Positions 11,453 to 21,852 of a DNA stretch of 64,000 bases are shown one piece after another. The DNA is taken from contig NC_081407.1 of assembly GCF_030272615.1 (NCBI RefSeq), positions 433,838,730-433,902,729 of the forward strand, written 5' to 3'. The translations under genes and the position numbers were made by a program. Source of the stretch: Cryptomeria japonica. Lineage: Eukaryota > Streptophyta > Pinopsida > Cupressales > Cupressaceae. Numbering within the stretch: the stretch's first letter is position 1; each line of letters opens with the position of its first letter. The notes below the pieces were generated by a model that was not told the origin of the DNA, did no database searches, and worked only from the letters and a program-made list of their open reading frames with translations.

Positions 11453-12968
11453 TGTTGGCATATGTGCAAAGCATGATGACAAGATGATATTGTATGTTGT
11501 CATTGATGTCAATATGCTGAAGTATGAACCGATATGGTGTAGGAAGCAAACTGGCAAGAGAACCGGTATGATGATGTAAACCGGTATTTGTGAAAATGAG
11601 AAGCGGTATGTTTGTTCAAGGTGAACCGGTATGTTGGAATGAGAACCGGTAAATGAAAGTTTTGTATTGGGGTTTCATTTGGCATGACTACCAGTTGGTA
11701 GTCTCAGCTTCAAGGTTTCTGGTTGATGCATTCCAAGCTTGTGTGATTCAACCGATGACATCTTGTGATGAGTTAGCATTGTATTAAGACCAGATAAGTG
11801 TTGCCACGTCAGCCTTGTGCACGTGAAGGATTTCCTTGAGGATCTTGCATGGAGAGTGATCCTATCTACCTCGGGAATGTGTGAAGTCTCTGTAAATGGT
11901 GGAGAGTGCGTGATGAGTTATCAGCTTCCTGGAGCGGCAAAGATTGAATGTTGGAGAACGTCTTGAGATCTATTCAAGATCGTTGTATTCGATGCAGTGT
12001 GATTAACGATCAAGATTGAACTGACTGGATTGTAAAACCTAAATGTTTAGGGTTTAGGTTTTATGCTACCGACCTATCTGTTTCCTATAAGGTCGATGAT
12101 GTTTTTCATTTTGAAGTTGTTGGCAAATGGTATGTGTGTATCCCAATGAGTGATACTTGATTCTTGCCAGACCGGAGAAGTGTGTTGATACCTATAATGT
12201 GTGATTGTAGAAGAAAAGGAGCTTAAGTGGATCTGCCTTGGCATTGAGTGTTGTTATCAGATCAATGTATTACCTGTTGACTTCTAACCATTTCAACCGT
12301 TGGAAAATCCCTTAACCGGGTAGCTTTAACAGGATTTTGTGTAAATCCTTTAATAGGGTGACTCAATCCAATGAGTTTTTCAAATCCTCTTGAGAGGTAA
12401 CCTTTAACAAGGTTCTAACCTTTAACCGAGTATTTAGCCATCCCTTAACTGGGTGATCCCTAGCAAGATTGGTTCCTAGCAGAACCTATTGTAAAAGTCT
12501 CTAACCGGACTAGGCTCCTAATAGAGCGGAATTCAAAAGAGTTCAAGAACAGCTTGTGGGTATTCATCCCCACCGTGGTTTTTCCCAATTGGGTTTCCAT
12601 GTGAAAAATTAGTGTGTCATGTGTGATGCCTTTCATGTGATGGTTTAGTGTTTTATGTCAAACCGGTAAAATATTTTGAACTAGAAGTCATTATATTTCT
12701 GATGATAGAATACATGTTTATGCATAAGGGTGAAGTGGAAATGAGGTATTAGATTGTATGGAAAGCTAAGGGTTACCGGTTTATGTCTTTGACATTCTTA
12801 CTGTGTTTTACTAGTAGTAATCTGGTTTAGACCGGTGTTAGTGCTTGTCAGTCAAAGTGTAGTGTTTGCAGTCAAACCGGTTCAGGAAAAGTGTTTTTGC
12901 TTGTATTGATTCACCCCCCCCCCCTCTTAGTACCGGGTTGGTACTAATTGTTCATCATTTATTCATCA
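11453..12968 (+). repeat. 3' LTR of the nested Copia
   Basis: A near-copy of 5536-7052 of almost equal length. It carries the same CCGGT motifs, telomere-like motif (12045-12060) and C tract (about 12913-12922). It ends TTCATCA and is followed by the CTAGA duplication. Confidence 0.92.
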
Positions 12969-13147
12969 CTAGAAACTCGAATCTAACACTCCTCCCTACC
13001 AACTCTGCCTACCATCCAAATTGCAAGGCTAGATAATGAGCTATGGTAAAATATAGTAGCCTGCAATGGCTATCTGCAACACAACATCTAATCACAACAA
13101 GAAATTCAAATCTTTCAAATTCTCCCAAATGCTCCCGCGTCATTGGG

Positions 13148-15389
13148 TGATGATATTTATGGTAATGCGAGTCCCTTGTTTCTAGTATAGACTTACTTGT
13201 TGTGGGTTCTAGTAATTGTGGCCATTTGTATAGTCTTCTGTGTTGGTCTATTCCATGTGTAGCTAGGCTACACATGTTATTATTAGATTGGAGGGAAGAA
13301 AGAGGGTTGTTGGAAAAGTCTCGGGTCACCATAATGCCAGTGTGAGGTTTGAAAGCATCTAGAACAACGTGACAGGAGGAGCATGAGGTCCATATAAAGC
13401 TAGTTTAGGCTAGGAGATGCCAATATAGTTTCAATAAAGGCTTAAATCTCCTATTATTAAGCTTAGGAGTTTATATTTGTTCTTCTCTATAATCTACTCT
13501 TTATTGTAGCAACTTGTCACATGTATTTTAGTCATTTGAAAAAAGTAAATTGTTGTTATTTTTCTTCACTATATTCATTTTATCAACATAGTTATGAGAA
13601 TCTATGTGAATTCAATGTTTAAAAAATTCATTCAAACAATCTCCACATAAACTTGCAAAAATTAAAAAAAACATTTTATTTACACATACATGCAAATTGA
13701 TTGACAAAATGCTCTTTAGGGAAAACTGTAAATTTTGGTTAAAAACTGAAGAGGGTCTTTAAATAAAACTTGGAACACTCTAAAACAATACATTAACAAT
13801 TAAATGAAGACAAATAAATAGGTTACAAAAAAACTTAATCATTGGTAGTTTTAAAATGAAAATGATAGTTTCATTTGAACTTGTATTAGTTGAGCCATGG
13901 ACCTTTCCATTAGAGAGATCAACTTTGATTTAGTTGTTAGGTTACTTAAGAGAGAACATGTAGCATTAAGACATATCACTAAATCAAAATAGTGGCAAAG
14001 GAAAATTTGAATAGAATAAAGAGCATGTAAATAGAAGAAAAAGAACGTGTAAGAAACAAAATACCAAGTGGATGAGTAAAGAGTATATTAACATGCAAGA
14101 GCATCTAGACATCGAAGTGCGAATAAAAAGATATGATATAGATGGTTGGGTGACTGAGTATGTGTAGGAGGAAGGATTGCTAGAAGAGGAGGAAGAAGAG
14201 GATGGCGACGAGTCCAGTGGCTTGGACTTGGGACCCTTTGTGCAAGGAGAGAAATGGATAGAGAATGATGAACAAGATATTGAGGAAATTACAAAATGTT
14301 CTGCCCATGATGCCTGCGCCCTAGAGTGTATAGTGGTGGCAAAGGCCCTAGAAATCAAAATATTATGGAGGACGAAGGAGTATGGGGTAGAGGATGGAGA
14401 ATATGAAGGTGCTACGCGTTTCAAAGAGGTGTTAGCCATGGAAGACATTGTTGTGGACGACGAAGGTGTTGCAAATCTAAGGGCTCATCTGGATGGTGGT
14501 TTTGGCTACTTGGTGGACAAAAAGGCAAAATTTGTTTAGATTTTTTGTTATGTTAATATGTTGGTCAATAGAAGTCATGGCTTCATATTAGGCCACAAGT
14601 CATGTCAATGGATAGATAAAAGGATGATAGGATATAAGTTAGAGTATAAGGCTTTGGTGAATGTTCAATCTTCTACTTTGGGGTACCATTTTTGGGGTTT
14701 TGGTGTCCCATTTCGATGTATATGAGTAGATAGGTCTTTGCATGCACCATCTCTTTAGAATGTGACAAAGGTAACAATGCAAACTGGTTAAAATTGATGA
14801 TGTATAATAACTTTTTGAGATCAATATAGTGTGTGTTGGCCCTTACCAACTATTAAATTACCAAAAAAAAAAGATATGTGATAGAGAAAGTCAAGACAAT
14901 ATTTTAAACAAAGCAGCTTGGGTGAAAGAGAAAATGCTATTAGATAGTTTAATATCAATATGATCAAAAGTAAAATAATATATATGAGCAAAAATAAAAT
15001 AGAAAGTGAAAATGTCAATAGCTCAACTAGGGACTGGCTTGCATCATTTTATGCACAAGATTGAAAGATGGACAACATCTAAAGAAGATTAGATAAATAT
15101 TATATGTTATTTTTGCACTCCAAGATTAGTGGACATAAAATGACACCACATTATGGAATGTCTGGATTGCAACTACATCTAGATCAAATACATTAACATT
15201 TCGAATGTTGACTCCTCATCTACTTTATTTAAAAAGGAAATATAACAAAAAGAACGAATCAATTAATCAAGATTCATACTAGATAATCCAAGATACAAGT
15301 AGATACCAATAATGAATAAATCAAATAGTCTCAATACATAATAATTATACCTAAATTAACATTATTTTAACCCTAACATCCTATATAAT
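13148..15389. other. Unassigned region with an acidic ORF
   Basis: AT-rich sequence between the nested LTR elements and the first LINE. It contains one open stretch on the plus strand (14177-14539, 120 codons) with no ATG at its start; the product is acidic (a run of Glu near the N-terminus) and I do not recognise it. It could be a decayed gene fragment or chance. An Asn/Ser-rich frame lies antisense to it. Nothing else is evident. Confidence 0.35.
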
Positions 15390-17215
15390 ACTTGCTTTAT
15401 GAAAAGATTTCATTCTATTCCTCTTTTTAAAAGTGGTGATATTAATAACCCATCCAACTACTGTACTATTATGGTCAATCATCTTTTTGGCAATCTTTTT
15501 CAGAGCATGATAAAATATAGAATCAACAACTAGGTAGAAGATGAAGGAAAAAGAGCAAAAGGCTAGGTGAGATTTAGGCCAAGATGCTCTGTCATTGATC
15601 ATTGGATCACCCTTAGACACTTGATAGAAAAAACATGGGACACTCAAGGTGAGGAAGCTTATTGTTGTTTTGTGGACTTTAAGAAATCCTTCGACGTGGT
15701 ACCTAGAGATAAATTATGGAAAAAAATGGAAGAATTAAGTTTCCCAAATGTGTATAGTGTAGTAGTGCATAGACTCTATGAGAAGGTTAGAGCTAAAATC
15801 AAGCGAAGGAATGCTCGAGTGTTTTGATAGCAACATTGGTGTTAAACAAGAATGCCCTCTATCCCCCACTTTTTTTCATCTATACATTGATGAGTTGGAA
15901 GAATGGTTAAGAAAAACAAATGGGGAAGCTATCTAGTTGGCTTGCTATGCAGTGAAGATACTTTTATATGTTGACAAACTTAACCTAATTTCAAAACTAG
16001 CTCATGGGTTGAGGAAACATCTAAAGGCCTTAGAACACTTTTTTCAAGAGGTTAGGATGCATGTGAATATTACCAAGATAAAAATCATGATTTCCTCATT
16101 AAATAAAAAAGATAAACAAATCACCTTTCTTTTTGAAGGTAGCCTATTATAAAGAATACAAATATCATCGGATTGACTTCCAGTATAAGCTCAGTTGGGA
16201 GACTTGTAGAATGAAAAAGATAAAGGGGAGATGTAAAGCCTCATACTTACTTCAAAATAGGTTCATAAAAGATTAACTTTGGGATTGAAAAACCAAGAAA
16301 ACTCTTTTTGGTTTGTTGGTCAGACTGGTTGTCCTTTATGGCTATTAAGTGTGGGGAAGCAACATGTCAAGTTGTACTTGGATACAATTACTAAGAATCC
16401 AAAAACATCTAATCAAAGGCAATCTCAAAGTCAAAACCACGATCTCATATGAAATTATTTTTCTCGAACCATAATTTTTTTCATTGGAGGCATCAAGGAT
16501 AGCCCGATTGATAAGTTATTTAAAGATGGTTGAAAACATGGATAACTATCATTGGCCCAAAATAGTTGTGGAGGAGGTGTTAGACCATAGGAAGAAAAAT
16601 TGGATGGAGCAAAACAACAACTAACTAAGCAAGTGGGACATCAATTTGGATGAATGTCCTAATACTAATGAAGAAATTAAAATTATGTAACAACAAAATT
16701 TTAAATTTCCATGTGGACAAAACAAATTGGATTGAAAAAAACATACTACGTCAAATATTTTAACCCAAATAAAGATCACAATGACAAAACATGTTTAGGG
16801 GTGGATATTAAAGGAAAAGTGAGGCTATTAGTTGTGTAACTGAGAATGAGAGCTCATCACCTTAGACGTGCGATCAATGGGTGGAAGACACCCAAGGAAG
16901 CTTGAGAAGAGAGAGGTTGTGTATTCTATAATAAGAGAGAGATGGTTACAAAATGATACTTTATTATATAATGCACAACTTATGAGGATATTTGTACTCA
17001 AAATTAAAATAGTTTAGAAGTTGACAACATGGACCAATGATTAACTAGACTAGCTTCCTAATTAAAATTCATAGTAGAAAATCCAACTTAAAAAAATCTA
17101 AAGATAAATGAAGGTTGCTATTTTTAGTTTATTGGAATGTTTAATCTTGTGAATGTTAGTCATTTATTCATTCCAAGGGGACATTGTTTTTATCTCTAAG
17201 AATGAATGAATAAAT
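15390..17215 (+). mobile_element. 5'-truncated LINE (non-LTR retrotransposon)
   Basis: The plus-strand remnant begins inside the reverse transcriptase (FKSGDINNPSNYCTIMVNHL near 15424) and runs to a short CATT/GAAT-rich tail near 17190-17215. This is a typical 5' truncation, since reverse transcription of LINEs starts at the 3' end. It faces a second LINE on the opposite strand whose 3' end lies at the same place. Confidence 0.75.
15412..16152 (+). pseudogene. LINE reverse transcriptase fragment
   Basis: The frame carries DHWITLRHLIEKTWDTQGEE, CCFVDFKKSFDVVPRDKLWK (the catalytic FVDxxKAFD block) and VVVHRLYEKVRAKIKRRNAR. A frame change follows; then LLYVDKLNLISKLAHGLRKH at 15967 onward stands for the YADD-containing block and EVRMHVNITKIKIMISS follows. 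The catalytic YADD has become YVDK, and stops occur at NN-stop-VEDEG and KG-stop-VRF (15540-15570). The enzyme is dead. Family: plant LINE; the clade is not resolved here. Confidence 0.85.
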
Positions 17216-18504
17216 GAAACAATTTAATAGCGTCCATAAGGCCGAAGTAGCCTATGAGACCCAATAATAGCACACACCCCTAGAAACAGAGCACCAAAGC
17301 TTTAAATAATTCATAAGCTCCTCATTAAATCCACCCTTCAACAATGAACTTTGATCACTAGATTTGTTGTTTTGTCCAACTTTGTTTCCTCAAACAAAAT
17401 GTTAAATTATCCGTTTTTAGAATGTCCTCATATTTTTTATGGATGTCACTATATGTTAGGTACTCTATGACAAATTGTATAGAGTGGAAAGATTAGACAA
17501 TGTGTGAAACCATTAGCTTAAAGCTCCATCTGGCTAATCGCTCTGTCTCTACCACTCACATGTTGTAAAATAGGCATATGCTCTTTTCCCACTCTTCTTT
17601 AGATATCATCCATCTACCTATTTTGCACTTCAAGTGATGAGAGCTAGCTCTTAATTGAGCTATCAACATTTTTGCTTCTCATTTAGTATATGCTCCTATG
17701 CAGGATTTTTACTTATGATCTCCTATTCGATTGAATTCTTTGATATAATAGACTTTTTTACGCCCATTTTTTTACCATAATCTACTCTGAATTTTTCCCT
17801 CACAAACTTTTTTATTTCCTCGTTGGTATCTAGACATTCTTTAATATTAATGTCTCATCTGTTCATCCATTTGTCATTTTGTTTCATCCATGTGTTATTC
17901 CTTCTCTCTAGTTTTTCCCCTGAAATAATCTTAGGTCAATGATTCTTTTTCATATTTTGAGTTTTCTTTAGGTAACTTAGAAAACATACCATCATTGATA
18001 CTTATGAAGAAAAAGTGCTAGTTTTAGCCAATAGAATCTCATATGAGACAACAATTTTAATTTTGAGACTTCTTTTGATTATATATTTTTGAATTCTTTC
18101 TACTTGCCTCCATTTCTAATTTGACATGCTACTACCCCTAATTTCGCATCAGTATAGGATCACCAGAATGACCAACATACCAAAAAGCATTCTATTGGTT
18201 TTCCAGTCCCATAAATTTGCATTCCTACATCTAGTTTGTAAGGAATATAGCATTTTTCATTCTCCTTGAATTCCTTTTTCTTTGCATGTTTCCTAATTGA
18301 GTTTGTAACTTTGTTATGAAAATAGATCCAAAGATTCTTGTACTCATTCACCGCTTCTAATGGATTGCCTTAAAAAAGAAAGTTATTTTGTATCTTTTTA
18401 TTTCTTTTCAATTAGCAGGTCATCACTTTGGTTTTACAAGAATTCACTTGCATCTCAACCTCTTGAAAAAATGTTTCAAGTGCTTTCTCAAACCATAAGC
18501 AATT

Positions 18505-19240
18505 TTAGCTATTAAAATGAGGCCATCTACAATATAGAAGTAATTTTATTACATATTTAGCCAAATAAACTCCTTCCCCACTAATCTTGTTTAGCCATTC
18601 TTCCAACTTATCAATGTATAGCCCAAAAAAATTTGGGGGAAAGTGAACAACCTTGTTTGATACCAATATCTCTACCAAAACACTTTGACATCCCATTTGT
18701 GGTTCTAATTTTAACCTTGACATGCTCACAAAGCCTATGAAGCACCACTCTAAGCTCATTTAGAAGTCCTAGTTCCTCCATTCTATACCAAATTTTGTCA
18801 TGTGGCACTATATCAAAGGCTTTTCTAAAGTATACAAAGCAAAAAAAGGCCTCACCACCTTGTGTATTCCATATTTTCTCAACTAAGAATCTAATGGTAA
18901 CACCGTGGTCAAAAATGGAATTGTTTGGTCTAAAACTAGCTTGTCCTTTAGCTTTTTTTCCTTCTTTTTTTGCCCAACTACTAATTTTTCATTTGATCAT
19001 GCTTCTAAAAAATTTCTCAAGGAGGGGATTAACCATTGTAGTGCATTAGTTGATGGATTATTTACATCTTCACTTTTGTGAAGGGGAATCACCACACTAG
19101 TCGTCCAGTTTTTTGGAAAGCCCTCTTGATTGTCGTTGTTGAATATATGATTGATATGAGGTGCAAGGACCTCAACGCCCCATTTTAAGTGCTTTTCTTG
19201 CAGCCCATTTGTATCCTATGGTTTTCCCCCTACTAGCCTC
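18505..19240 (-). pseudogene. LINE reverse transcriptase (minus strand)
   Basis: Minus-strand frames give PHDKIWYRMEELGLLNELRV, VVLHRLCEHVKVKIRTTNGM, CFGRDIGIKQGCSLSPKFF and YIDKLEEWLNKISGEGVYLA, closely resembling the plus-strand copy at 15412. The YADD block is lost by a frame change at about 18530-18545 (LLLYCRW). The upstream fingers region continues to about 19240 in several frames. It is the same LINE family as 15390-17215. Confidence 0.85.
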
Positions 19241-19653
19241 TTTATGCCTTGTTTGATATCTTCAATGGTGAAAATTTTAGTAGTGGCATTGATTACCGAG
19301 GGTTTATGTGTATCTTGTCCATGTTCATATAATATCTTTATGTATTCAAGCCATTGTGACCCAATGATAATATTTTCTATCTATTTTATCTTTTGTTGCG
19401 ACTCTTTTCAAAAGATTTTGGGATTCTATTTTCCAAGGGTAATCAACTCCATCCTTCTTATGTTCACATACTTTTCTTTTTGACATCTTAATAGTTTTTC
19501 ATACTCTGGGTTACTTTCCTTGCTCATCCTACCTTCTTGTAGGTTTCTTTTTGCTAACTTGCACTCATCATTGAACCAATGATTCGGCAAGAAAATATTT
19601 TTTGCCTCTCTTTTGGTTCTACTTTTCTTACACTCGTCTAAAGCCTTCTGGAT

Positions 19654-20653
19654 TGTAATGTCCCCACTTCGAAATACAATTTAATGGTAAATTATAATAA
19701 TAAAATAAAAATATAAAATATAAAATAATATAATTGAATTTTTATTTAAGTTAATGAATGATCAAAGACATGAAATGAAAAGTTGTCACTCCCTCAAACA
19801 TGAGATATAAAAGGGAGAAGAGAACCTCATTTGAGGGGGATAATTTAGGAATTAGAGGGGAAGATCTAATTTAAATAAAAGTGCAGATCTGATTGTGAAA
19901 GGTTGTGTCCCTTTCAAAGGGGCATAATTATTTAAGAGTTGCACTCTTTCAAAGGGTGTTGATGGTGAAAGGGTGTGCCTCTTGTCAAAGGGCATACATG
20001 GTGAAGAGGTGTGACCCCTCCTTCACATTGAGAGATATAAAGGAAAGAAATCCAAGCATCCAAGGAGATCACCATCAATCAGATCAAATCAGAATTGTTA
20101 TTAAGTTATAGGCAGTAACATCTTTGTTCTTGGTTGGGGATGTTCTTAATATGTATGCTTAATATATGAAGCCTGATAATGTTCTTATGTAGAATTCAGT
20201 AGTAATATTAATATAGACTGCAATATGTATGACAATCATACTTAATCCATAATACATGAATCGGGTGGAAAGAAGTAGACTGCACTCAGAATTACATCAA
20301 CGTCACAGGCGGATCATACTTACAGACATAGACCTTCAAAAAGCCACACCGAAATTGATTGATTGCTTATAACAACATCTAGGTAAGATTACCAGTGACT
20401 TCCTTATGCAGATAGAAAACACATACAAATAGCTTAATATGCAGATATATACAAAAGTTCGATCTACACTCTGAATCTGAATGAAAAAAGAATCAAAAGG
20501 GAGAATATTTTAGCAAAACTAGAAACAATAAAGGGACTGACAAACTATTTTCCTTTCAAGAAGATAAATGAACCCTCTCTCTAACCCTCCCTTATTAATT
20601 GAGAATAGTAATCTAGGGCAAGATTTAGGGCAATCCCAAAAGGGGACATTACA
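19654..20653. mobile_element. Solo LTR, 1000 bp, with TGTAATGTCCCC ends
   Basis: The sequence begins TGTAATGTCCCC and ends GGGGACATTACA, a perfect 12-bp inverted repeat with LTR-type TG...CA ends. Flanking 5-bp words are TGGAT (19649-19653) and CGGAT (20654-20658), a target duplication with one mismatch. A TATA-like atataaaaggg lies at 19806. There is no coding sequence and no internal region, so it is a solo LTR left by recombination. It interrupts the minus-strand LINE. Confidence 0.75.
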
Positions 20654-21455
20654 CGGATTAGGGAAATGTGTGTATCCTTTCTTACAAGATGATGTTTCAT
20701 ATAATTTGAATTAATCTCATATTCCCTAATAGACTGCTTAAGAGCACCTTTGAAGATTTTTTAATTTTCTTGATTCATGAGAATTCTATCTTGTGATTAT
20801 GTTTTATTTTGTTTGAAATGGATTTGTCACCCTTGTTGCATATTTATATATGATAGCTTGCTTTGAACATATAGGATTATGATACAATTTTATCCCTATT
20901 GGACATTCTCCTATCTCTATCTCCTTTATCCTTGATGTGCAATCTTGTGAGACAATAACATAATCCACAACACTTTGACTGTTGTATGTGTTTACAAGTG
21001 ACGTTTCCTGAATTTGGCTATGCCTTCATACCATTACACATGGGCATGTTGGGAAAACTACATAATCCTAGTAATTTCACCCCATAGTAATATTACCTTT
21101 GCTATCTTGTGAATTTCTTTCCCAAAATTGATCATTCTTTTCTTCTAACCATAGCAAGTCATTTTTTTTCTTTGTAGTTTCCTTTCAAATTGAGGGCTTG
21201 GTTGTTTGCTGTCCTAAAATTAAAGTCTCCTATTATTAGGATTCCCCCCATGACGTTAAAACAAAAATGTCTTTCTTTAGTGATGTATAGGGATCTTCTC
21301 GATCTAGATTCCCTTTCTTATATGATTTTGATTTGTTTGGAATGAAGTAATACATTCCCAACCTTATCAAAACTTGATTTTCTGTTATTTTTAGCCATAT
21401 GTAATGTTTGTTTGGGTCTTACTTCTCTAATTTTATAAATATGTCCTAAGTTTCT

Positions 21456-21665
21456 TTAATTAGAATAGTAACTTCGCAATGCCCTTTTGTCGCTATTAGT
21501 TCTTTCATTCCAAAGTGAGTTTTTTTTGTATCTTTCAAACTTTGGAACTTTACACTCATCATGCTCATGTGTCTTTGTAAAGAAGATAATATATTTACCT
21601 TTTGCTATAGGCCCTAAACTAGGCCCTCTTCTCCATGGGTAACCCCTACAATTTGAACTTATCAT
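21456..21665 (-). pseudogene. LINE endonuclease fragment
   Basis: The 69-codon minus-strand frame reads NCRGYPWRRGPSLGPIAKGK, then IIFFTKTHEHDECKVPKFER, then SLWNERTNS. This resembles the N-terminal part of an AP-type LINE endonuclease (the 'L-T-E-T-H' block, here FTKTHEHD, where the catalytic Glu is Lys). It sits upstream of the reverse transcriptase in element order, separated from it by a solo LTR. Confidence 0.65.
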
Positions 21666-21852
21666 TGTTGAGTAATCTTGGAGGGCCTTGTATTCTTATT
21701 TCTTGTGTGCTATCACTGATTTGGGCCTTTCCATTTTGTAGCCATGCCCATTTCCCAATATCTCTTGTTACCTTTACTTTTTCCCATTATGTCATTCTTC
21801 CTTCTTGTTGAGTTATGATTATATTATCATCAAGGTATATTTGCGTACCTTT

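Larger units (their letters stand above)
5536..12968 (+). mobile_element. Full-length but degenerate Copia LTR retrotransposon
   Basis: LTRs at 5536-7052 and 11453-12968 start TGTTGGCATATGTGC and end TTCATCA. A 5-bp target duplication CTAGA flanks the element (5531-5535 and 12969-12973). A primer site, gag, protease, integrase, reverse transcriptase, RNase H and polypurine tract follow in Copia order. The two LTRs are very similar by eye, so the insertion is younger than its host element, yet the coding part has several stops and at least two frameshifts. It lies inside the right LTR of the 1739-13142 element. Confidence 0.95.
1739..13142 (-). mobile_element. Non-autonomous gag-only LTR element (TR-GAG-like), split by a Copia insertion
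   Basis: Two related LTRs run 1739-2997 and 4650-13142, the second interrupted at 5536-12968. The whole is flanked by the 5-bp duplication TTGGG (1734-1738 and 13143-13147). Both LTRs have TGATG...TCA ends. Read on the minus strand, the 5' LTR (ending at 4650) is followed by a decayed primer site resembling TGGTATCAGAGCC, the initiator-Met tRNA complement. The internal part is only 1,652 bp and encodes a gag-like product; no protease, integrase or reverse transcriptase was seen. This architecture fits elements mobilised in trans by another element's polymerase. Without the nested Copia it is about 4.0 kb. Confidence 0.8.
4650..13142 (-). repeat. 5' LTR of the gag-only element (interrupted)
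   Basis: The LTR reads 4650-5535, is broken by the Copia insertion with its CTAGA duplication, and resumes at 12969-13142. Removing the insertion gives about 1,055 bp that lines up with 1739-2997. The continuation 'ctagaaactcgaatctaa...caaggctagata' after the insertion matches 2827-2900 of the other LTR, which shows the nesting directly. Confidence 0.8.

Noticed and set aside
13984-14448. Ser-rich 154-codon minus-strand frame
   Set aside because: Its Ser run is antisense to the Glu run of the plus-strand frame at 14177; neither has support as a real gene.
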